In this document: positions 44,281-54,162 of the stretch, one piece after another | Layout of the letters: the number at the start of each line of letters is the position of its first letter | Position numbering within the stretch: position 1 is the stretch's first letter | Assembly (NCBI GenBank): GCA_001414485.1 | Contig: LLEY01000033.1 | Location: forward strand, 405,545-469,544 | Origin: Calycina herbarum | Taxonomy: Eukaryota; Ascomycota; Leotiomycetes; Helotiales; Pezizellaceae | Reading direction: 5' to 3' | Length of the DNA stretch: 64,000 nt | Position numbers and translations under genes: made by a program | The notes under the pieces: generated by a model | The model's input: the letters and a program-made list of their open reading frames with translations, nothing else | What the model was told of the DNA's origin: nothing | Databases searched by the model: none

Positions 44281-44805
44281 AGAAAACATCGACAAGAAAT
44301 GTCGCTGCCGTAGCAAAATTAGGCCCCTGTCACACGATCTTGTCTAGCTTCATGTTTACAGTATTTTTCTTTACTTCAAGGCTTCTGGGGTTTTGGTATG
44401 AAAAAATCAGAATTGTGTTGGCATTGGATTTTAAGTGGATCATTTTTATGGAATATGGAGAGTGAAAGAGAGGATTTATCTTCATTTTTACAAATGACTG
44501 AGAATCCTAAATAGTCGCCACACGCTACTGCATGCAGGAACAAAATTCAACTTCTCGGTTGGGGTTGGAGCTCGTATTAGTGGGGGCTGGGGTGTTGTAC
44601 GTATAGGCAACACCGACTAGTAGATCGTCAGATCGGCATGATCCAGCCCGCTGGCCTCCAAATTTCTGGAGTTTCAATAAAGTTTGGGAAGCTGATTGGT
44701 TGTTGAGGTTGTGAATTCTCTGCTACGTACATTAGTTGTCAACGATCTCACAGTTGGATGTGAATCCAAGACTCGCTTAGAGGTTGGAGGTGGCATTGGG
44801 GAGGG

Positions 44806-44814
44806 TATATAAAA
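44806..44814 (+). promoter_or_regulatory. TATA box of the small secreted-protein gene
   Basis: TATATAAAA, ~90 bp upstream of the ATG at 44899. Confidence 0.5.
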
Positions 44815-44898
44815 CAATTTGATTTCCGGGGCGAATTGGGGACTGTGTAACTCAGTTCATTTCTTCCATTCTCATACAAGTTGAGAAAAGTTATCAAG

Positions 44899-45427
44899 AT
44901 GAAGTTCACAACCCTTTTCTCCACCCTCGCGATCTTCGCAACCAGCTCCTTCGCTGCAGATTCAAAACTCGACGTGTAAGTTCCTCCCTCCTCCATTCCC
45001 AGATCTCCCTAACCCTTAAATTATTAGCGCCTCCGTAATCTCAGACTACTACTCCCGAACCCCCGTCATCTCCGCCTCAGCATCCACAGCCCTCGCCTCA
45101 AGCCTCTACGCAGTAGAAACCTCCTGGAACGCAAGTCCCCAATATACCAGCGCAAGAGCAGCAATCGTCTCGGCGGCCCCCTTTGAAGCAAGAGAATCAA
45201 TTATCAAAAGCGGATATCGATATAAATCTCTGATGGCTCAACCATGGTATTCGAAAGACGTTCCTGCTGCGGCACAGACGGCGTTTGCTGGGCAGGTTAA
45301 GGCGTTGAACGATGCGGCTGCGAAGGTTGTGGGGACGCCGTCTAATACTGCTAATGCGGCGCCGAGACAGACTGGAATGGCTATTGGGGTTATGGGGGTT
45401 GTTGGTGGAGTTTTGGCTGTGTTGTGA
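44899..45427 (+). CDS. Small secreted, GPI-anchor-type protein
   Basis: Two exons, 44899-44975 and 45028-45427 (GTAAGT donor, CTAAC branch, ATTAG acceptor), code 158 residues. The signal peptide is MKFTTLFSTLAIFATSSFAA, cut near residue 20. The body is Ala/Ser/Tyr-rich and has no cysteine, so it is not a disulfide-type effector. The C-terminus (GMAIGVMGVVGGVLAVL) is a classic GPI-attachment signal after a small-residue region. It probably sits on the plasma membrane or wall. The family is common but uncharacterised in ascomycetes. A nearby TATA box suggests strong or regulated expression. Confidence 0.85.
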
Positions 45428-47231
45428 AGGGGAGGGAGGGGATAGATGACGAGATATATTTATGGATATTGATTCAAGCAATGGAAAACAAAAAAGTGAA
45501 CTTCGCCCATTGCACTTGCTTAATTGATGCCAAAATCAATTCATAACAAGAAACATTCGAACTACGGAGTATGGAAAAGAAACTATCAGAGCGCCTGAAA
45601 ATATTCTCAACCTTGACATGCACTTATACGAAAGAGGTCCTGCTGTAAAGTTTTTTTAAGCTATTGATTTTTACTCAAAGTTTTGGGGAAATTGGATTAG
45701 TTATTAAACTTTAGGAGAATATAATTTGAAGTCCTTCCAAATAACTCGATCATCTAACGTAATTTGAACTATTGGATATAGCTCGGATATAAAATATTTT
45801 AGAATTATTGGAGCAATTTATGAACGTGTTGGATGAAGTCGCCGTGAACTAGAACAAATGATAGATATCCAGTATTGTTCTGGCGCCTTCAAAGCGCCCG
45901 CCGATGGAATTGTATCATTATCCCGGGTTCGGTTCGCTCATTGGGACTGCGTAACATATAAAATTTCTCTATAATAAATCTACTCTTGTATTCGTGAAAA
46001 GTTTAGAACAATTACATTTATTATCCGGGGACGTCTAGGAGAATCTAGGATTTGGCTTCGCATTTTCTGGACGTCTTCGAAGAATAAATGCAATTGTCTA
46101 GAATATCCGAAGTATAGATGGAGGGGTGTCTGAAGAGTAGAACGGTCAAAGCCTGGGATTGCAAGGCGACTCTAACTCTAAGAATAAGCAGAAAAAAACC
46201 TCGAGATGGACGATCGAGACGCAAGTAATTAGGGAGTTGGAACAACCTCAGCTATTTACTGCCCGCTTTTAATGTCGATCAGGAGCCATCGCCACTCCAC
46301 TTGAACTACTCGTGAACGCCAGCCTTGCAAAATACGAAGTTCAGCGAGCGAATTACCATGATAAACAAGAACAATGAGAGATGAGTTGTTATATGGTCAT
46401 TTCGCATACTGCTCAAGTCTCGAGAAACCGATGAAAAGGTTTCACTTCCTCATTTGAAAAACACCATAATAAAGCTTCTGGAAATTCCGAAGAAACATAT
46501 GCCCAGGTCTATCATGAGTAGGGCAAAGCAGATTGACCAACAAATGGTAGGAGTTTGGCCACGCTTCTCAGTTTACCTAGGTAACGCAAATTATGCTGAT
46601 CTCTGATGCAGAGTGCTCGAGTAGCAGAAAAGAATCAAGTCTGTCCAGATCAATATCTGGAGATCAACAAGAATTCTCTGCTGCTCAAGGCTCGTAACGT
46701 TCACGCTAACACTTCTTCAGCCCCGCCACGAGCTGTTTTTCATATCTCCCTACTTCGTAGCGAGATGCGGTGTACTGTATAATAATTTGCATACACGAAA
46801 ACTCCTCACTACGAGGTGTATGAGGCATTCACAAGATGAAGTGGCGTGTTGTTGTCGTGGGGGGCTTTGAAATCGAAGAAAATGGCCTGATGTTTTTGGA
46901 GAGGGGGGAGAGGATCACGGAAGCAGGAACGGGGCCAATCACAGAGAAGACCCCTATCGACAAGGGAACCTCTTCCGCATCACCGCCCAAAAGATTTCAG
47001 TTCCCAAATCGCAATTCAAACGTGGGCTGATGGCAACGAATCGAGCAAACAATTCAACACCACCTGATATCAAAGTCTTCCCTGAAACAGCTGTATAGCA
47101 CCATACTGCTCCCCCTTGGACTCGGAAGCTTCCATCGAAGCCACAGATGGCGCGTTCCTCGATCCCGAAGGCAATGCCCCCAGCAAGGCTACTCGAAATC
47201 ATATAAAAGACGTCTTCGTCTCCAAGGAGAA
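45428..47231. other. Intergenic; solitary end of the copy A/B repeat family
   Basis: 'tatttactgcccgcttttaa' at about 46253-46272 matches the inverted terminus of copy B, but no partner end was found nearby. A 64-codon frame from an ATG at 46836 has no recognisable product. Confidence 0.4.
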
Positions 47232-47953
47232 ATGGACTCTTCAACATCAAGAACAATCATCATATCATCAAGGCATACCAATAACACAAAGCCAAAAGCA
47301 ATTGACATATCATCGTTGCCTCCAATCGCACTTCAGAACCCAAAACTTGTTCTGACCCACGACATCGTTCGCAACACCAAAACCCTACACTGCATAATCT
47401 TCACCAATCAACAACCTAGTCTCGAAAGAGAATACCCCGCAGCAATGAGAGGATACGTTGGTATTATGAGCACAAGTTGCAACAAGGAAATCGAACTCAA
47501 TGGAAATGGCGATAAGGTACACATGGAGGAATGCCATCATCTTTGGAGGCCCCAAGGCGAGGCCAAGAACGATCCATTGTGGCATTTAAGGATTAGCGTG
47601 TTGAGAGATCAATGCGTCCGGGGCGACTGTCCTAGCAAAAGTTTTGTAAGTTATGCCTCGTTCCCTTTCCAGAGTTACAGTTGGCTGATTGTTGAAACCA
47701 GGCATTCAATTCCCAAGACAGCCTTGCCAAGGCAGCCCTTCAACTCGAATCCGCATTCAGCGAAGTGTTTGATATCAGAAAATGCGGAGGGGAAGCCCCC
47801 GATGCAATGGGGGGTAGAGTCAATGATGGAAGGTCGGAAAACATCACAATCTCCTTCTCCACAGATAAGGCTACCGCAGGTTGGGAAGAGTTCTTAGGAA
47901 AGTTGAAGTCCCTTGAAAAGGAATGGACCGAGGAGGGAACGAGCATGCTTTGA
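47232..47953 (+). CDS. Uncharacterised protein, two exons
   Basis: Exons 47232-47645 and 47702-47953 (GTAAGT donor, ACCAG acceptor, phase 0) code 221 residues. No signal peptide or membrane helix is seen. There are scattered cysteines (CNKE, EECHHLW, DQCVRGDCPS, RKCGGE). The C-terminal ~85 residues look helical (SLAKAALQLESAFSEVFD, then WEEFLGKLKSLEKEW). I do not recognise a family. Splicing is needed to reach the C-terminal part, and the resulting peptide is better balanced than the unspliced frame, which supports the model. Neighbours give no clue. Confidence 0.6.
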
Positions 47954-49342
47954 AAAGTTACTCAGGAGGGGGTCTGACTTTCTTTATTCCGAATTTCTCA
48001 CGGACGAGCAACTGGAGCAGCTCAATAATGAGGTGGACGGAAACGAAGAAGTTTGAGAACTTTCAACGTCATGTTTGGTCACAAGGTTAATGCTGGCAGT
48101 ATTCTGTGACTTCTGTCAAATGGCGCAACGGGACGAACTTTACAGGGAAAGCATTTTGGAAAACACGGAGTTTGTTCGCATTTTCATGGAGTTCTTGGGA
48201 AGAATATTATACACGGATTCATTTTATACACAAGAATTGGACAAAATACACAATTACTTCACTTATGATCGATTGGCCCCAAAAATTTCCAGTTGACTCG
48301 GACCCCTTTAATCTTCATCAACGAAGTTTGAGTGAGCAGATATTATTGGAATATGACAGCCTCTGAATCACACCCTTGTCGAGGGTAAACTCGGTAAACT
48401 CGAACCGATGAAACAGCAAGTACCTCCGTACTCATGCATCACTGTGTCCAGACTCCATAGGGTATTAATCCAAGAGTCCGGAATTCTTGTATTGAAAATA
48501 GAGAAATCAGGAGACCAGTTGTATTTTGTAGGTCTTGAGGTTGATGGGATACAAGGTGAGATTTAATTAAATTTAAGGAATAGTGACTGACAACGAAGTA
48601 GTAAGTCACAAGAGCATCGGATGCACAACACTCGCACTGCAACACCAACTTCGTCAGCACTTTTTAAATCTGGAAAATCCCCATCATACCCCACAAACTT
48701 TATGACAGTTTGAACAAAAGAGGATTAATTCCATCCCAAGTCCATTGTGTACGAGATTATTTGACCAATAATATTCGCTTCAAACCTTCACAAGCATTCT
48801 CGGTTCTACCCGGTCCTAGCTCCTTCATCCCATGCATGAATTCGGTTCGTCGGATCTCCATTTTGAAACCGTCAACTACCATTCCGGTACAAACCTTCAA
48901 AAATGGTGGCCTAAAATGGCGGTTTGTGTTCATTCATCACTTCGGGATCTCATTCTCAACATCTCTTCAACGAAGAAAAATGGTTTGATCGTCCACGGCG
49001 CCGCTGACAAGCGCAACAGGTGGCCCGCGAGAGTAATGCCATAGCGGATTTCCCAATTCAAGCTATCAAATACAGTTTGCCCAGAAAATGGGGTGTTAGC
49101 GTGACACCACCAAGGCTGGAATTGGAATTCCACGATGAGCAGTTGCTTAGCCTAACATTTGCTTGTCCGGCTCTTCTTTCTACTCTTTGGTTTTTTGTTC
49201 TATTCTCCCTCCCCCATCTTTTGTTTCTTTTTCGCTCCCTTCTCACCTGCTCTGCTCAGTCATGATGCTTTTCAACTGTTGATATATATTTATTTTAATT
49301 ACAATAAGGAATTTATATTTTTAGTGTTGGAACTGGCTTTCT
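47954..49342. other. Intergenic, no supported gene
   Basis: Short frames only. The pyrimidine-rich stretch at about 49180-49260 is likely leader of the next gene. Confidence 0.45.
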
Positions 49343-51862
49343 ATGGTTCCGGATTCCTCGCTGGGAGAGGCTTCTCTTCTATTCGGATCTTTTGTCGAAA
49401 ACACGATGGAGGAAACACACGAAGAAGAACAGGAGGGATCGGATAATCTCATATTCGTCCCAACAGCAACCGTCACAGTTATACAACATATTACAGTACA
49501 AGACCAGAAATCTTTCATTACACCATCACCAAGGCTGGATCTGCTTCGACGAGAACCTCAAAATAATGATCAAGCATGTCAACAAGCTTCGCAGAGCGCG
49601 GATCAAGCTGCTCGACAGGCTCAACAATCTGCTTCACAATCGATAGGGGAGGCACAGCGATCAGCTACGGAAGCGGCGAGGCAAGCTTCTCAATCTGCCT
49701 CGCAAGCTATTCAGCAAGCGCAACAAACGGCTGGACAATCTGTAAGTGCAGCTTCGAGAAGTGCAGCACAAGCAGTTTCTGCTGCTAGTCAGATGGTGGC
49801 TAGCATACAGGCTTCGGCATCGCAGGCTATTAGTAGGGCAAATGGATCAGTAGCGAGTGCGCAGATGAGCGCTTCCAGTGCTCTAATGAGCGCTTCATCA
49901 GCTCAAGTATGTCTTCTTTGGATTAGGAGGGTTTTGGAAGTGCGGGGTTTGAATGGATATATCTAACGATGACATAGATGGGTGCTTCGAGTGCCGTTTT
50001 GCAAGCAGGTGCCGCAGTCGCTGCTGCAACGGGTATGCTCTACGTGTTATCCCTACTATTGCATCCATATTAACATGATTCTAGGATCCGCCGCCGCTGC
50101 AGGTTCCTCCTTCTTAGCCGCCGCCGCAAGAGCAACGCAGGGGGCCCAGTCATCCGCTGCAGGAGTCGCTGTAAGACTTTCATACATATATATCTCGTCT
50201 TCCCCGAATTCGTACTGGCCTGCTTTCTGAATTGTTCGAGCAAGACTCGGAAAATCAATTCGATAGTCTAGTCCTACAAGGCTCGAACAACTAGATTCAT
50301 GTTGCCTTCATTGTTCTAGAGGAGTTGGAAGAATGGTAGAAGGGCAAGTGCCTTGGACTACAGTCACGAATTCTTGCTACCCTTATTTTCCCCACAAACT
50401 CGTGTAACTCTACTAAACTTTCAACTTTCAGGCCGCGGCGTCTTCTCAAGTCAATTTAGCCTCAGCACAAGCATCTGCCTCCCAAAGTGCGGCGGTAACA
50501 GCGACACAAGCAGCCCTCGCCATAGTAGGAAGCATAATCGCTTCAGCTCTAATAACAATACTCATTTACTTCCTAATATCTCGACACAAGAAATCGTCAA
50601 AACAAAGATCAAAACGCGAATCCCGACAACGAGATCGTTCTCTATCACCAGCGCCATCATATGCCCAAGAATCGAAATACCCCATCTCCCAAAATGTCAA
50701 CACAAACCCAACCGCACAATCAGCATATCAAACCACCAACGAGAGAGACATGGGATCCAATGACATGGCGACAACACCTGGAGGAGGGATCACGAAGAAC
50801 ACTGAGGTGAAATGGAATCCGAATAAACCACCACAGGCTCCTACATTAGGAAACTGGTTGAAGGTACAGGATGGAGTCAGTCCTTTTGGTTCCATCTCTC
50901 TTCCAGCGGATAAGAAATCTCCAGGTCCTTTGGGAGGACAACTCAAATCACCATTACGAAGTATCCCTCCACCATCTCCAAAACCCATGCACAGAGCACC
51001 CAGTCCACCACCAGCCGCAAGAACACCACCTAGTCCAAAAAGGAGGAAGGAAAGTCTCGCCAAAGAAAGTGTGATACCCAGTAGAGAAAGCATGCCCCTC
51101 AGACAACAAAGTATGACCACCTCAGTACGAGATTCCGAGCAAAGCCTCGCCGAAATTGGAAAGGCGACTGTAAAACAAGGACTCGTCCGTCAAATCACCA
51201 TTTCCAAATCTCAATCCGTTAGAAGGAAACCTTCAAATGCGACTTCCCAACAAGGAAAAGCAGCGACAAAGCCCGATTTCCCAAATTACATGACGCCTCT
51301 CCCAGAGAGAGAGAATGACGCGTATAGAGAAAGCAAAGCCTCAGTGTGGACAGATGATATTCCTGTCTCGGCGAATGGACCAGCTTCTACTTTCCTTCCT
51401 TCTCCACCGACCACCGCAAGGGGAGAGGGTAATAGAATGGAGATTCCGGAGACGAGAGGACCGATTCGGACAACGGCTGAGTGGCTGGATAGCATAAGGG
51501 ATGCAGCGGCCGCGAATCAGGATACGAGTGAGTTGGTGAGCAGCGGTGTTACGAACAGTACAAGGGGGACTATCGTTGGTGGACTGCCTTCGAATCCAAG
51601 GATGGGAGGGGGACTGCCGGGGAACCCGAGGGATAGGAAGACTGCTGTTATTAAGGCGAATCAGCAGATTCAGAGTATGGAGGGGGAGTTGGATTGTGTT
51701 GAGGGTTTGGAGGGGAGGTTTGATGGTGGGAATTCAAACTCTAATGGGGGTGTGAAGACTCAGGGGAGTGTGAGGTCTAGGGCTTCGAGTATAAATTTGA
51801 GAGGAAGAGCGAGTAATGGTATGAGGGTTGTTAATACACCTGGCGTTGGTAGAGCGATGTAA
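49343..51862 (+). CDS. Ala/Gln/Ser-repeat single-pass membrane protein with basic tail
   Basis: Four exons, 49343-49906, 49978-50032, 50085-50170 and 50432-51862, keep one frame for 711 residues. After a short acidic start, residues ~75-260 are a low-complexity Ala/Gln/Ser region (QQASQSADQAARQAQQSASQ style) with about 11-residue periodicity, likely a long helix or coiled coil. One transmembrane helix lies at about 264-285 (LAIVGSIIASALITILIYFL) and stops at RHKKSSK. A ~425-residue Ser/Pro/Arg-rich tail follows with many SP and RS sites, likely cytosolic and phosphorylated. No signal peptide is visible. An alternative start is the ATG at 49406. I recognise no named family. Intron 3 is 261 nt and holds a hairpin. 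Confidence 0.75.
50232..50290. repeat. Hairpin inside the long third intron
   Basis: TTGTTCGAGC at 50232-50241 pairs exactly with GCTCGAACAA at 50281-50290. Confidence 0.55.
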
Positions 51863-52162
51863 ATTTTACATTTCGTTGACCAATGGAGTTCGTCCTATTG
51901 TTGGATGGAAGGGGATGGGGAGTTTGGCGATATACTATTTTCTTGAAGACAGTGGAAAGTAGATATTATTTAAATAGCTGTGTATAAGAAAAATGACGTC
52001 TTACAAATATGTTATATTTAATTATTTAAAATTATGTTCGATGGACTTGTATCTTCAATCACTCTCTACTCCCATAGAAATAATTTACAACTCTCGCTTA
52101 ACAACCACCCCTCCTCACCTACCTCAGTTATTCGCAATCGCATCTGCATGCGCCCTAGCAAC

Positions 52163-53060
52163 CTAAGCGTACCTAGGAATATACTTGTCCGCAAAAGGGA
52201 TTACCTCCACCACCCCTGGATTATTTCTCCAATCTCTCATCAAATCCCCAATGATAGCAAACAAACCCATCAACTTACTCCAGCAGCTTCCATTGTCCGC
52301 CAGCGTTTTATCGAAGGTACCCGATGCCTCTGTGTTGGCCCAAACACTATACCCTGCTTCAATGAGGGAGAGGGAGAGGAAAGTAGTACAGATATCGGTT
52401 GTGATTCCTGCAATGATGATTTGCGATTTTCCTGTTGCTTCGACGGCTGCGCGGAACTCGGGGCTGTCCCAGGCGTTGACTTCTCCGCTTCGTTTTACGA
52501 TTGGTGCGTTGGGGTTCATCTACAAACACCTTCCCGTTAATAAAATACCCAGGAGGCCCTCTATTGTATTTACCTCGAGAATCTCAGCTGGGACCATTCC
52601 ATTTGCACCAGTCTCAGCGGAACTTGTGATGACGGTCGGCAGCCCAAATAGCGGTCCCAATCCTGCATGGGCAAGAATCGCATTTCTGAATTTGGTCGGC
52701 TCGATGTCACCAACTACAAGGGCAGGTATGTACTGAGTGCCGCGAGAGGGGGCCGAGTGCTGCCAGCCGCGGCACTCAGTACATACCTGCCCTTGTATGG
52801 AGGCGAGTCCAATTTGGTGATCGATTATAAGGAGAGCCTGGAAGTTTTTTTTACTATGAGATGTCGGTAACGAGTTCCCTTACTTGTTTGACTTACTGCA
52901 TCGGTTTTGTTGAGACGTTCGAATGTGTAAGCTGTTGTTGCTTGTCAATGGAGGTATTATTGATATCGCGGAAATAGAAGAAGAGATAGCCAAAGGAATA
53001 TATACCTTGAGAGAGTGTGTTGCTAATGATAGCCAAAGCAGAAAGAAAACTGGCTCTCAT
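52163..53060 (-). CDS. Secreted isochorismatase-family hydrolase with a palindromic in-frame insertion
   Basis: Four exons, 53006-53060, 52897-52931, 52574-52837 and 52163-52519, code 236 residues. The N-terminus MRASFLSALAIISNTLSQA is a likely signal peptide. The cysteine-hydrolase triad is present: Asp in LLIIDHQIGL, Lys in VKRSGEVNAW and Cys in TTDICTTF. Relatives act on isochorismate, nicotinamide or similar amides; some fungal isochorismatases are effectors that lower host salicylate, but most of this YcaC-like branch has no known substrate. Eight residues after the Asp, 27 codons come from a 79-bp hairpin element (52717-52795). Without them the sequence joins as GLAS-IVGDIEPTKF, as in the family. 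The enzyme may be disturbed, or the hairpin partly spliced. Confidence 0.85.
52717..52795. mobile_element. 79-bp near-perfect foldback element with TA target duplication
   Basis: The arms 52715-52744 and 52768-52797 are perfect inverted repeats of 30 bp (TACAAGGGCAGGTATGTACT and on), of which the outer TA pair is the probable target duplication. That leaves 28-bp TIRs around a 23-nt loop. It lies in the third exon of the isochorismatase. Element plus one TA is 81 bp, so the frame is kept. Confidence 0.8.
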
Positions 53061-54162
53061 ATCTCCGGCTGTTGAGGTGGTCGGTTAATGAAGGATTGGG
53101 TAAAGGAGTGGAAGATTGCTGGAATGGGGGGAGATGTGTCCATACTTTTTTGAATGAGTAGAGCGCATTATAAAATTTGACAAGTCCCTAAAAAATGGTA
53201 GCTCGAAGGCTTGTCTTAAGTTCATAATGTGGATTGAGTTCTCGCCTGTGACGTGTAGACGAACAATTACTTCCCAAAAAACAGAAATTCCACGACAAGC
53301 TAAATTAAACAAGCATAAATAATTATAAGTTAGAAGAATACCGTCCTATGGGAAAGCGAGAATTCTCTCAGGTGGAGATTTCCGCGAATTCCGGGGTGAG
53401 CTGACTTTCAATGGAACCAGGAACTGAATTTCAACAGGAGAAATACAAGTGGAGCATAGTTCCAAAAACCAATACATCAAACTGTCTTCGGGGGTTGAGA
53501 AAAGGCATTTCCAAGGTATATCCCACTGGTATATCCCTCATCTGTCACGTATTTACAAGAGTCTACCTTTTCTATGCCCAAGTCGTTGCTATCACTCAGT
53601 AATCTTAACATTGTGTGCATAGATGGCAGGTCCATTCAAGTATGTGAAATAAATGTGATACATACTCCTTGAGTAGGAATACATAAGTTCTTGACAGCCT
53701 GTTCACGTGTTACACTTCTTCCTGACCTCCTAACGAGGGTGCAATGGGCTGCTGCCCTGATATATACCTTTTGTACTACACATAAGAGACTGTGCAAGGG
53801 ATCCGAAAAGGGAATATATAATAAAGCAGTAATTTGTGTGGAGTCTCTGCATTTTTCTTTTGCTTCATTCCTTATTCTTCCTCTAATTAATGCTCACTGG
53901 TATCAAACTGCCTTCATTTTAGACAGTCGCCAATATATCTCCATTGAACTACAACGCCAAAAACACCCATCTGTAGCTCTCTCGCTCCCTCTTCCTCTTT
54001 AAACACACAATCACGCCGGCGTTGGGTCCGTTTACTTCTCGATTCCCCCAAAGACCTCTTTCCCCAGTCAAGTCGTCAAAATCTCCTAACCAAGGTCTCC
54101 AATACCCATCATCATCCTCATCAAACCCCCCAAAAAGCGTCGGGCCACGATTGAAAAAAAAA
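53061..54162. other. Intergenic, no supported gene
   Basis: No credible ORF; the left part is the isochorismatase promoter. Confidence 0.5.
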
